Notes under the pieces: model-generated | Told to the model about the DNA's origin: nothing | What the model saw: only the letters and a program-made list of their open reading frames with translations | Databases searched by the model: none | Assembly (NCBI GenBank): GCA_016647705.1 | Contig: CM028328.1 | Span: 1,918,501 to 1,982,500, forward strand | Source: Eucommia ulmoides | Lineage: Eukaryota > Streptophyta > Magnoliopsida > Garryales > Eucommiaceae | Length of the DNA stretch: 64,000 bases | Reading direction: 5' to 3' | Shown here: in pieces, positions 10,966 to 21,161 of the stretch | Numbering within the stretch: position 1 is the stretch's first letter | How the letters are laid out: every line of letters starts with the position of its first letter | Made by a program: the position numbers and the translations under genes

Positions 10966-12050
10966 TTGATGGTAGGAGGATTCTTAAGCCAGACTGAGAT
11001 AAATGAGATCAGTAGGCTACTCAAAGAGAATTTGGACGTCTTTGCCTGGACTCCAGATGATATGAAGGGTATTAGCCCTGATGTTGCGGTCCATCGCCTT
11101 GATATCTTCAGATCTTATCCTCCAGTTAGACAGAAGAGGAGAATTTTCAACCCTGAATAGAAATGGGTGATCGAAGCTGAGGTGAAGAGACTGCTCTCGA
11201 TTGGCCACATAAGGGAAGTGATGTACCCAAAGTGGCTGGTTAATCCAATTCTCATCAAGAAAAAGAATGAAAAATATAGAATGTGCGTGGACTTTACTGA
11301 TCTCAATCAAGCGTGCCCAAAAGACTGTTATTCAATGCCAAGAATATACCAGATGGTGGATACAACAGTACGGCACCAACGACTATCCATGATGGATGCT
11401 TACGCATGCTACAATCAAATCCGCATGGATAAGAAAGACGAGAAAGGGATGACATTCATCACACCAAGAGGTATTTATTGTTACAAAGTAATTCCATTTA
11501 GTTTAAGAAATGCAGGAGCAACATACCAGTAGTTGGTGAACCGCATCTTCCAAGATCATATTAGAGCAACTATGGAGGTATACATAGATGATATGTTGGT
11601 TAAAAGATCTAGAAAGGAGGATCACCTCAACCATTTGGCAAGATCTTTTTCCATTTTGAGGAAGTTCAACATGAAACTAAATCTAAAGAAATGCACTTTC
11701 GAAGTTGCATGTGGAAAATTTCTAGGTTTCGTGGTAAATCAATCTGGCATCATGGTGGACTCTGGTCAGTTTGAAGCAGTCAGGAATATGAAGTCTCCTA
11801 CAAAAATACGCAAAGTTCAAGTGTTGACAATGAGGTTAATGGCACTAAACAGATTCATCTCCAAATTTATTGATAGGTGTGTCCCCTTTATTCAAAATAT
11901 TGAAGGAGAATAAGATCTTTCAATGGAGTGATAACTGTGAACAAGCGCTACAATCCATTAAAGACTATTTGGGCTCTGTTGAGACATTGGCAAAAGTACT
12001 TCTTGGGGGAAAAGCCCTATCTTTATTTGGCAGTAACGTCTGTGGCAGTT
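10966..12050 (+). pseudogene. Decayed reverse transcriptase and RNase H start of the outer Tat element
   Basis: Segments in one broken frame give the Tat RT: DVFAWTPDDMKGI near 11035, PKWLVNPILIKKK near 11230, MCVDFTDLNQACPKD near 11280, YNQIRM near 11410, the catalytic YIDDMLVK at about 11580 and the connection domain to 11913. Stops fall at 11158-11160 (after FNPE) and 11530-11532 (after ATYQ). RNase H begins near 11890 (PLFKILKENK...FQWSDNCEQAL) after a frameshift and reaches LYLAVTSVAV, where it is cut by the 12051-12366 insertion. Confidence 0.85.
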
Positions 12051-12366
12051 TGTAATTATTTTATAACTTACCATTGTAAAAAAATAAAAAATAAAATATT
12101 GGAACGATGAAATCGATAATTAAAAATTATCGCAGGTTGTTGTAAAATTTATCAGATTTTATAAAATGAAATGTTAGTGATTCGGTTTTAGTTTTAATTC
12201 TTCAAGGAGAGAAACCGCGTGACGGCCCTAGGAAACTAGGTTGTTACAGCTGGTATCAAATCGAAATTATTAATAATTCTAATTTATTTATAAATTGTAA
12301 TATATATATAATAGAATTCTCTATAGGGGAAATCAAGTGGCGACCCTGGGAAACCGGGTCGTTACA
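12051..12366 (+). mobile_element. 316-bp LTR derivative with two LTR ends around a PBS-like site
   Basis: Inserted in the RNase H coding region; flanks CAGTT (12046-12050) and CAGTG (12367-12371) are a near-perfect 5-bp duplication. The insert starts TGTAATTATT and ends CGTTACA. Inside, an LTR-like end (GGAAACTAGGTTGTTACA, to ~12247) is followed by CTGGTATCAAATCG, which looks like a primer-binding site, and then by a second version of the same LTR end (GGAAACCGGGTCGTTACA, to 12366). The same layout occurs in the insertion ending at 36872. Confidence 0.65.
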
Positions 12367-13890
12367 CAGTGAGTTTCGTGCTGGTAAAAGATCATATAAG
12401 AGGGGAGAGGCCGGTCTACTACATCATCACGTCATTAGTCCCAGTAGAAACTCGCTACATTGAGTTAGAAAAGCTTTCCCTGGCTCTGGTGACTACGGTA
12501 CAAAAGCTCAGGTCGTATTTCTAGGCACATGTGATTAACGTGCTGATCTCATATTCGCTCTGAGCTGTAATGCACAGACCAGAGGCTTCTATACGACTAA
12601 TGAAATGGGTTGTAGAACTTGGTGAATTTTTCATTAAGTACAAGCCCAGTTTCTCAATCAAAGGGCAAGCCTTGGCAAACTTCAATGCTGAATTGACCTC
12701 TCTGGTAGCAAAAGAAGGAGAATGCAATTATCAGACTGCAATGCCTTGGAAGTTTTGGGTTGACGGAGCTTCAAACATAAAGGGGTGTGGTGTAGCATAG
12801 TCCTACAAACACCCGACCTTTACTATTGTGTTTAGGCCCAAAGGAAGCCATGTACGTCTTACATGAGATACTTGAAGAAGTTTGTGGAAATCATCAATAA
12901 GGGAGGACCTTAGTTCACAAAGCCCTAAGAGTGGGGTACTACTGGCCAACAATGCGCATTGATGCGCAAGAATACGTAAAAAAATGTGACAAACGTCAGC
13001 GGTTTTCCAATGACATTAAAGTTCCAATTCAACAACAGATGCCAATAATCAACCCTTGGCCATTTGCGCAATAGGGAATAGACGTGCTTGGATTGTTTAC
13101 TCCAGCACCAAGAAACAAAAAGTATCTGCTGGTGGTAATTGATTACTTCACCAAGTGGGTCGAAGTTGAAGCATTTGCAACTGTGAAGGGGAACAAAGTC
13201 AAGAATTCTCTTTGGAAGAATATTATATCTCATTTCGGTATTCTTGCAGTACTCATTTTTTATAACAAAACACCCTTCATCGGCGGCAAAGTTGGATGGA
13301 TGTACGATGAACTGAAGCTCCAACATCGCACATCTAGCCCGACGTACCCACAAGCTAATGGATAAATTGAGGTGACAAACCGTTTCATCAAGGAGGCACT
13401 CAAGAAACGACTAGATGACGTCGAATAAAAATGGGTGGAAGAACTACCAAGAGTATTGTGGGCACATCGGACTACCCTAACGTCTACCACCGAAGAGACA
13501 CCTTTATTCATGACTTACGAAACTGGAGTTATTGTTCCAGTGAAAATAGGGATGCCGTCCAGGCGAGATGGCGCAATAAACCTGGTGAAGAATGAAGAAC
13601 TCATACGAGAAGAAATGGACCAGTTGGAAGAGAGACGTGACAGGGCATTGATGAGGATGGAAACTTACAAGTCAATGATGGAACGAATGTTCAACCATAT
13701 AGTCCGTCCATGACACTTCGCCGTAGGAGATCTGGTACTTCGGAGAGTAATACCTCATCGCCCAGAAACTCGCTTGGGAAATCTAGCACCATATTGGGAA
13801 GGTCCTTATCGAGTTACCAAGGTGAACAGACCAGGAACCTATTGGCTAGAAGATCCCTAAACCCTAGAACATCTCTCATCTACGCAAGTA
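12367..13890 (+). pseudogene. Decayed RNase H remainder and integrase of the outer Tat element
   Basis: RNase H resumes directly after the insertion (VLVKDH...GERPVYYI) and continues to WKFWVDGASNIKGCG near 12775. The integrase zinc-binding part lies around 12860-12990 (ALRVGYYWPTM, KKCDKRQ). The catalytic core starts with GIDVLGLFTPAPRNKKYLLV at 13077 and continues with IDYFTKWVEVEAF and TYPQANG; the C-terminal part has FAVGDLVLRRV and YWEGPYRVTKVNRPGTYWLED. There are at least five stops (e.g. 12798-12800, 13072-13074, 13363-13365, 13426-13428, 13711-13713). Non-functional, but lineage and gene order are clear. Confidence 0.8.
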
Positions 13891-14099
13891 TTTCGTATGA
13901 ATTTCTGATTATTTTTTTATTTTTGTCTGAATGTTTTGAAATTATTTTATCTCTTTTCGAGATACGCTTTTTGAATAAAGTAAATAAATTTTCTCTCAAT
14001 CGATTTTGCAACGTTTATTATTGCAATGTTATGCTTCTGTTCATTCCTACAATATTTAGTGAATTGGAATTATGTGTGAAACATTTGGCTTTAAAGTCG

Positions 14100-14680
14100 A
14101 AAACTAAGCATTTCAGCCCAGCCAAACTGAGTGAGCAACTCAGCTCAGCATTGAGCAGAGCTGATCTGTTTACTCATTCTTAAATGAGCAGAGTATGTTA
14201 GTTTACTTACTAAAAGTGAGCATTTCAACTCAGCTAAACTGAGCGAGCAACTCAATCAGCATTTGGCAGAGCTGATTTGTTTACTCATTCTCAGATGAGC
14301 AGAGCATGTCAATTTACTCACTAAAAGTGAGCATTTTAGTTCAGCTAAACTGAGTGAGCAACTTAACTCAATATTGAGCAGAACTGGTCTATTTACGCAT
14401 TTTCAAATGAGCAGAACATGTCAGTTTACTTACTAAAACTAAGCATTTCAGCTTAGCTAAACTGAGTGAGTAACTCAGCTCAGCATTGAGTAAAGCTGAT
14501 TTGTTTACTCATCTTCGGATGAGCAGAGCAAGTGAGTTTACTCACAAATACTGAGCACTTTAGCATAGCATTAAACTGGACAATTTAGCTCAGAACGAGC
14601 AGAGCTGATCTATTTACTCTTTCACAAATTAGCAGAGTATGTCAGTTTACTCAATAAAACTAAGTTAAACTCTGCAGGAT
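14100..14680 (+). repeat. ~112-bp tandem array in the 3' UTR of the outer Tat element
   Basis: About five degenerate units. The marker 'agcattt(c/t)ag' recurs near 14106, 14218, 14329, 14441 and 14553, a spacing of 111-112 bp. Each unit also carries 'cagctaaactgag(t/c)gag', 'gagctgat(c/t)tgtttactca' and 'gatgagcagagcatgt'. It lies between the end of integrase and the antisense gene, the place where Tat/Ogre-type elements are known to carry hypervariable tandem repeats. Units differ by several percent and the last is partly degenerate. Confidence 0.85.
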
Positions 14681-15282
14681 CAAATCAAAATGACTTGATC
14701 ACATAATGCCTGAAGAAAATAGGGCAGCACAGCTTGCACAACGATAGTAGAGCAGATCAGCCCAATATTGGACAATATTGCTCATGCTGAGGAGTAAAGA
14801 ATCCATTCACCATTTGCAATTTCTAATCTTGTAAACTAAAGGAAGTCAGTGTGAGTTTAAGAATCAGCGTAAACTCATACAAATCTCCATAAGTTTCTTA
14901 TCGTCAACACTATTAACTCATTCAAGATACAAAATCCGGAAAACTTATAAGTTCAAGGCTGGATAATATCTGGAGAGAATGCTGATGGTAAATTTAATTA
15001 CACTACATGTTATAATGTTGATTATTATAACTGAGTTTGTAACTCAAATGTTCGACTTACTGACAATAGCCTAAAGATTATTTCATAACTAGCTTAGATT
15101 TCTAATCAAGTTATGAAGGAGGGCAGGCAAGAGGGCAACACAAACAATCAACAATGCAGCAACAACAACATGAGAAAAGATCAAGAACCCCATATTTTTA
15201 TATTACCAAAAGAAGGAATGGGGGTACATGCCTACAAAATAAAAAAGAAAAACAAAGAAGGTCAAGAACAGAAAAGTCTGTT

Positions 15283-15332
<50 letters not shown>

Positions 15333-15358
15333 CATTACAACCACGGCTGAGAGTGGCC
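14681..15358. other. Non-coding 3' region of the outer Tat element
   Basis: No coding signal on either strand. It includes a 43-bp A homopolymer at 15286-15328 (T on the strand of the antisense gene) close to the stop of that gene at 15359-15361. Confidence 0.5.
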
Positions 15359-15621
15359 TTAGTCCAACCCAGGAGAAGTAAGCGAACCCAAATCCTTCGA
15401 ATCTGAGTTGGAGAAATAGAAGACATGCTCCTCGTGTTTGTTGAGCTTGTTGATTAGATCTCGAATCTTGGCCTTCTTTGCCTCGTTCTTCTCCAAGAGC
15501 TTGTCCCGCTTTGCCTTAATGGTGTCGATAAAGAGCTATGAAAGTAAAAATCAGCGACTCAGTCACGTTTGTTCCTTTTCAATTTTCTCACTTCATCCCT
15601 GAGCTCATGGAGGTGAGAGAT
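15359..15621 (-). pseudogene. Antisense gene of the Tat element, C-terminal exon
   Basis: On the minus strand an intron appears to run from GAA/GTGAG (near 15594) to TTTCATAG/CTC (near 15537). The exon then encodes LFIDTIKAKRDKLLEKNEAK and a further coiled-coil-like, Lys/Glu-rich stretch, ending GSLTSPGLD and a stop at 15361-15359. The upstream part of the frame (HLHELRDE) runs into the Tekay insertion at 15621 and continues at 31943. Antisense extra ORFs between pol and the 3' LTR are known in Tat-lineage elements; the function is unknown. Confidence 0.6.
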
Positions 15622-16634
15622 TGTAAGACCCTAATTTTGCACGTACGTCATTTTTTTGTTACAGTTTAAAAAAATAATTGGGAATTCGGGGTGAAACTGG
15701 GTTTAAAAAAAAAAAAAAACAACAACAACACATTTAATCCGAAATTAACATTTAACTTTTAATTAAAAAACATTTGGGATGAAATTTCAATTTAAGAAAT
15801 TTTAAATATGATAAGTGGATTAAAACGAAGTGTTAAAGAAAAAAAGGGGGAGGAAGGTGTAATTAAACAAAAGATTATATATATATATATATACAAACGG
15901 CGCAGGACAGCCGGAGACACGGAGGTGAGGGAGAGGAGCAACGTGGCGTGATGGAAACCAAGAATTTGTCCACAAAAAACCACGCAATTTAATGTTTTGT
16001 TGAAAAAAAAGGGAGTCGGGAGAGAAGGAAGAGAAAGCCACAAAAGTTTGAGAGAGAAACGGGAGGGTGATTGGCAGTGTACTCAGTCCGACGTCGTGGT
16101 TGTGGGTTCTATCATTTAACGATCGTGCGGGTGGGCTTAGCCCAGTATCGGTATGTACGCGTCTCCGTTTGTTCGATCGACAATCGTGGGAGTGAGATCG
16201 TAAATAGCGTGACCGTTGCCGTTCGTCGCTGTCATCGTTCGGTAAGTAAATATCTACGTTTAAATTCTTATAGTATATGTATATATGTGTCGCGTTGATC
16301 ATTCGAGTGCATGGGTGCATGTGGGTGGTTGTCTCATGGTGCGGCCAACGGTGAGTGTCGCCGCCGCAACAGTATGTGGGCGTGTGTGTGATCACTGTTT
16401 CGGTTTTAGCACAACAGCGTGTGGGCTGGCTAGGGGAAACTGTTGGCACGTTGATCGTCGATCGTTGATGATCGTGGGTGGATCACCGTCGGCCAGGGGT
16501 GGTCGTTGCATTGACGTGGGATGCCAGCGGTGAAGGGATGTTAGAGAGAGAGAGGCGGTCGGAAAGTGGTTGTGTGATCGGTAAGTGGGCTGGCGTGATC
16601 TTGCGGTGTGGAGGAGGTGTGGACGACGGCGAGG
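15622..16634 (+). repeat. Tekay 5' LTR, left part
   Basis: Starts TGTAAGACCCTAATTTTGCA and matches 29227-30230 of the 3' LTR. The internal ORFs on both strands are mirrored in the 3' LTR and carry microsatellite runs; they are not genes. The left part ends in the duplicated CGAGG (16630-16634). Confidence 0.9.
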
Positions 16635-18069
16635 TGATCGCTCAAAAATAATACCCTTAAATTAGTACCGCGATACTGATGTAGTACGGTGTTCAAGTAG
16701 GGTGTCGAACCACAGAGATCGGTCTTGTAATTATCAATTTCTGATTACTTTTTTTTCTTTAGTGAAAACGATTTTGATTTTTTATTAAAATTAGTAAAGA
16801 AAATATTAAATCTAAAATAAAAATAAAATAAAGAACCAGGATAGGAATTGTGGGATTAGTATTTTGAGAATTATGTTTTTCTCGTATTTTCTATTTAAAT
16901 CGGATTTGTATAAACGAGTGTTCCTAACTACAAGCCGGAACTACTCAGAAATATATGGATTGTTATTCTCCGGCATGATCTATCTTCGGTATTTAATTCC
17001 TACATTAAACTAATCTAAGGTGAATTAAAATCTAGGCATAAACCATCCAGACCAATAATCAATCCCCAAGAATACGATTGTGTGGCCATTAAATCAAGAC
17101 CACAGGTGCAAGATTTAATGTTCTAGCAATAATTGAATTCAAATCAAAATCTCTACAAGAACATTTTGACAATAAATTCAATTATAATTAAATTCATTTT
17201 TACGAACGGAATTCCTTCCATACAATTGTTTATACGAAATCCAAATTTAAATAAGAAAAATACAATATTACATAAATTCAAAAGTACAATACCACAACCC
17301 TAACCTGGTTGAAGGAAGTTAGCTTCTCATTGTTGCATTGAGTGGTATTTTCTCGGATAATATCCTCACAAACACCATTTACACTTTGTACCCCAAACTA
17401 TTCTCCCTTCCAAAAATAAAAATAAAAATAAAAGAAAAACAAATAAGAAAATACTACAACTATTCTAAGAATGAAGTAGGAATATGGATTCTTTTGCTCT
17501 CAAACCTCCCATCTATTTATAGAATCAAAAAGGTGAGTTTTGGGGTGAATTTGAGTCAAAAGAGAAGGCTAGGGGTGCAAAAAGTCAAATATGAAGACCA
17601 ATGGGGTTGTTGAGCAATTTGTCCACCGGAGTGGGCGCGGGTCGGGCCGGATCGGGCCGGGTTCGGGTCAAAATGGTTTGACCCGTAGCACTATGTGGCT
17701 GCACAGAAGGACCATCTTCAAACGGTTGTATCTTTTTCATACGAACTCCGATTTGGCTCTATAACCAGTTGTTGGAAAGCTTAGAGAGTCTACTTTCATA
17801 TGAAACTTGTATCATCTCAAAATTCCAACTGTATAATTAGTTATGTTCAAAAGAGTGGACAGTGGTCTTCATTCTAGTGCCGAAAATCGCGACTTTTATC
17901 CGTTTGATCATTTTCTCTGAATTTTGCTCCAAATTAACATGGTTTTGTATCATTTCCAAAATCCTACAAAAACAAATAAAACAACTTAATTTATAATATT
18001 TTAATTTATTTAAAAGATTAACAAAACTTAATTTAGTGGTATTAGATCGCACAAAATGAGGTGCGATCA
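16635..18069 (-). repeat. 3' LTR of the Athila-like element
   Basis: 1435 bp, TGATCGCTC...GTGCGATCA with an inverted end (TGATCGC/GCGATCA). It is nearly identical to 21162-22596. A small ORF at 17338-17613 is repeated in the other LTR and has no recognisable domain. Confidence 0.95.
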
Positions 18070-18112
18070 CACCCCCAAACCTAAATTTTGCTAGTCCTCG
18101 AGCAAAACTAAA
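18070..18112 (-). other. Polypurine tract of the Athila-like element
   Basis: Minus strand: CTCGAGGACTAGCAAAATTT then AGGTTTGGGGGTG, directly before the LTR start TGATCGC. This is the usual form of Athila-type polypurine tracts. Confidence 0.75.
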
Positions 18113-19204
18113 TATAATAATTAAATAAAAAGCCATTTTCGTAGGGAACACGATTGCATTTAGCGTATGCAATAAGCCTTTAAACCCCTAGGTCACCCCT
18201 AGTGGACGAGTATAGTCTCGTGAGGGTTTACAGTGATGCTACCCACAAACATCTCAAAATCTCTTTTCGTGCATATTATCTCTCACAAAATTTCTATCAA
18301 TCTTATCCAATGCTAACATATCAAATCAAAGGCAAACAAGAGTTATTGAAATAGTCATTAATCTCATAGCACGTGATTTTTAACAATATTCATTTTTGTA
18401 CCCACGACATATATACAACTCTCGTTTATAATGAATTTAACACATGTAGTTAGTCAACTGGTTTTGTACAATTCAAACAATCTTTTCCCAAAATAAAAAA
18501 AAAAAAATATTTGTTTATATCGGTGTTGTTTCTTCTTTTTTTTTTTTTCTTTTTTTTTTTAATTATATTTTTTTAATAAATTTTTTTTTTTTTTTTTGTT
18601 TTATAAGTAATTTTCTTTAAATAAGTGACATGTGCAATGTTAACCCCACTGGGCTTTCTAAGATGTCCGTGTAGCGAGTGTTGGACCAATGATCCCAATC
18701 CAGTTGGCTCGGGGCACTAGGTGTTAAAGCACCTTTCAGGCTTAATAACTCGAACAACTTAGGCTTCGAAGTTAACAAGCCTCTTATCGTCTTAATAAAT
18801 TGCTTTCCCCTTTTTACGCGAACACTCAAAGTTTACTGAGGCAAGAGGTCCGGTTACTCAGCGAAAGTTCATTACTAAGACAGAAAATCTTTATTAGTAT
18901 CACAATTTATTTATTTATTTTTTTAAAAAAAAAATAATTTATTTTGTTTTTTTTTTTTTTTTTTTTTTAACTTTAGGGATAAGTTATTTTCTTACCAAAA
19001 TTCAGTAAACTAACTCATGTACTAAATTTAAAATAAAATAAAGTTAGCATGCATGTAAGCGTCGAAAAATGAAATATTTTTAAAAATCAGTGCTCTGCTC
19101 CAATAATTATTTAGCAAATTCTAGTTTGTACCCGATAGATGTGTTATCAAATGATAGATTGACAAAATTAAGTGTGAAATAAAATATCAGAAAGAATACA
19201 AGCT
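18113..19204. other. Internal non-coding region between two PPT-like tracts
   Basis: AT-rich, with long T homopolymers near 18535-18600 and 18945-18968. I see no protein motif. An isolated 70-codon minus-strand ORF (18617-18829) shows no recognised domain. Confidence 0.5.
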
Positions 19205-19250
19205 TTTACCCCCCCCAAACCTGAATCTTGCATTGTCCTCAATGTGAAAA
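19205..19250 (-). other. Second, internal PPT-like tract
   Basis: Minus strand: CATTGAGGACAATGCAAGAT followed by TCAGGTTTGGGGGGGGTAAA. It is built like the true polypurine tract at 18070 (GAGGAC...GCAA...GGTTTGGGGG) but lies about 1.1 kb upstream of it. Confidence 0.6.
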
Positions 19251-19476
19251 TGATAAAATTAAATTAGCAAGGAGAGATACAACCTGACGTATCGGAATTG
19301 CTTATTTGTACTGAGTCGGTGTGGACTGCTCGTAAATCTGTCAGATAGAACACTCAAAGAAATCTTATTAAATCAAATATAAACACTAAAATTAGAAAAC
19401 TAACACAACAGTGGGTTGCCTCCCACTCAGCGCTAATTTTAACGTCTTTAGCCGGACGTTGAGTATCTTAACCCCA

Positions 19477-20688
19477 CTAACCGTAGTGAAGTAACCCACT
19501 TCTTACCTTCTGTTGAGTTACTCTCCAGTCGGTTAGTGATGGATAGCGGCCGACACTCAAATTTTTTAACTTCTTTCCCGGATCAAATCCCATTTCTTTT
19601 CGTTGGGACTTACTTGGTGGTCTTTTTATTAGGCCCCCAAATAGAAGTTGAGTTACATCAACCCAAACAAAAAGGCATGATTTTTTTGTGGTTTGGTTTG
19701 ACGGTTGGTCCACTGCATCAAAAAGATATGCCTTAATTTTTGGATGCGGTGGTAAAGGTATAATGGATGTCCCTATCAAAGGAAGATTACCCAAATGTGT
19801 CTCGGATGATTGGATCTCATTTTCCTTATGACTTTCTACCTTGATCTCCTCTATGTATGTATTTTTGACTTTTTCACTCACCTGCTCACCATCACTTTTG
19901 TTCCCCACTTTTTTTTCTGCCTCACAAACTGGTAATGGTTGAGCCCAAAATGGCTCAAACTCGTGATCATATCGTTTGGGTTCCTCACCAATTTTGCTCA
20001 GCTGTGGTCCTTTTGACGACTTTCTAAATTCACTTTCGTGCTCTAGCCTACTTTTCTCATCACCTACCTGAATGTCTGTCTCTAGACCATTTTTTGCAAT
20101 TTCCTCTTTTACTAATTCAATGATTCGCCTAACTAGGGTTTCTTTCCAATCTATCTCTTCAAATTGTTTTTTTAAGGATTGAGCTCGCCTTTCCAAGATT
20201 TGGTTTTGCCTTTCTGAGATTTGGCCTTGCTCTACTAAGGATTGGTGGTTTTCCATTAAGGTTTGGCGTTCCTCTGCTAAGGCTTGGTTAGTCTCTACTA
20301 GGGATTGATTTTGCTCTTCCAAGATTGTTAGCATTTGTTGCATTACAGTGGGTTCAGAATTCCTAACTTCTTGGGAAAACGATGATTGACATTGAGGTTG
20401 GTAAAATGATTGATCATAACAATACGACCCTGAAAGCTCACTATAATATTGTTGATCCCATCCATAATTATTCGAGTATTGATTAGACTCAGGCGGCGAA
20501 TAATATGGATCGAGATAAACATTATTATAGAGGTCTGTGGGATTTTGGTAATTGTACGTAAATTGATTGGTGAAATGGTGTGGATTTTGGTCTGCGGTAC
20601 ATGAGTAAAGGTCAGGTTGGGGTCCTGAGAGAAAATATTGTTGAGAATCTGCAAACGAAATGGCAAATCTCTCAAAGTAATTTTCCAT
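19477..20688 (-). CDS. 403-residue ORF of the non-autonomous Athila-like element
   Basis: Intact, single frame, starting MENYFERFAISFADSQQYF and ending with a stop next to the GGGAGGCAACCCA motif. Residues 1-115 are rich in Tyr, Asn, Gln, Pro and Ser (low-complexity, probably disordered). Residues about 115-190 form a regular Glu/Gln/Leu coiled coil made of short repeats around NQ(S/A)LxE. Residues 190-290 are acidic and Lys-rich; the end (300-403) has PPHPKIKAYLFDAVDQP and KEMGFDPGKKLKNLS. No catalytic motif of protease, RT or integrase and no zinc knuckle. I do not recognise the family; a self-association or RNA-handling role similar to Gag is an inference. Its intactness fits the young age of the element. 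Confidence 0.8.
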   Translation of the reverse strand: MENYFERFAISFADSQQYFLSGPQPDLYSCTADQNPHHFTNQFTYNYQNPTDLYNNVYLDPYYSPPESNQYSNNYGWDQQYYSELSGSYCYDQSFYQPQCQSSFSQEVRNSEPTVMQQMLTILEEQNQSLVETNQALAEERQTLMENHQSLVEQGQISERQNQILERRAQSLKKQFEEIDWKETLVRRIIELVKEEIAKNGLETDIQVGDEKSRLEHESEFRKSSKGPQLSKIGEEPKRYDHEFEPFWAQPLPVCEAEKKVGNKSDGEQVSEKVKNTYIEEIKVESHKENEIQSSETHLGNLPLIGTSIIPLPPHPKIKAYLFDAVDQPSNQTTKKSCLFVWVDVTQLLFGGLIKRPPSKSQRKEMGFDPGKKLKNLSVGRYPSLTDWRVTQQKVRSGLLHYG

Positions 20689-20773
20689 TTACCCAAATCC
20701 AATTTTTTTTTTTTTTTTTTATATTTTATATTTTTTTAACAAATTAAAACAATTATATCAACAAGCGATCTGG

Positions 20774-20879
20774 AGGCTCAGCCTACCAGTTAAGAAAAAA
20801 AAATTAAAATAAATAAATGCGAACAGGAGGCTCAGCCTACCAGATAACAGAATAAAGATGAATGACGGAGGCCCAGCCT
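20774..20879 (-). repeat. Three short palindromic repeats in the Athila-like element leader
   Basis: AGGCTCAGCCT occurs at 20774-20784 and 20828-20838, with a one-mismatch copy AGGCCCAGCCT at 20869-20879. Each sits in a slightly longer common word (GGAGGCTCAGCCTACCAG). They lie between the PBS (about 21160) and the ORF start (20688), the place of packaging or dimerisation signals in retroelement RNA. Confidence 0.65.
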
Positions 20880-21139
20880 ACCTGTCAACAAATTAATAAA
20901 CTAATTTTTCTAATAATAATTTTTTGAATTTTTGATTTTTTTTTTTTTTAATTTTTTTGTTGTTATTTTTTTTTTAAAGAAAAATTAAACAGATTAAACT
21001 AAATCCTTGCTTGAAGATCTGAAATGAAAGATTGGATCTCGATTAACCTGCAAAAAATAAAACTCAAGAAAAAAAAAATCGATGAATTTATACAGATTGA
21101 GAAAAAAAAAAACAAAAATTAATAATTAGCGATGCCAAT

Positions 21140-21161
21140 CCCCGGCAACGGCGCCAAAATT
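21140..21161 (-). other. Primer-binding site (Asp-tRNA type) of the Athila-like element
   Basis: Minus strand, directly inside the 5' LTR: ATTTTGGCGCCGTTGCCGGG, continuing GATTGGC. This is the perfect Asp-tRNA complement used by Athila-lineage elements. Confidence 0.88.

Noticed and set aside
15113-15406. ORF with a long Lys run
   Set aside because: Driven by a 43-bp A homopolymer in the non-coding 3' part of the Tat element; the real coding signal there is on the minus strand.
15792-16533. ORFs on both strands of 80-209 codons
   Set aside because: They lie in the Tekay 5' LTR, recur in the 3' LTR (29433-30145) with changes and contain microsatellite translations.
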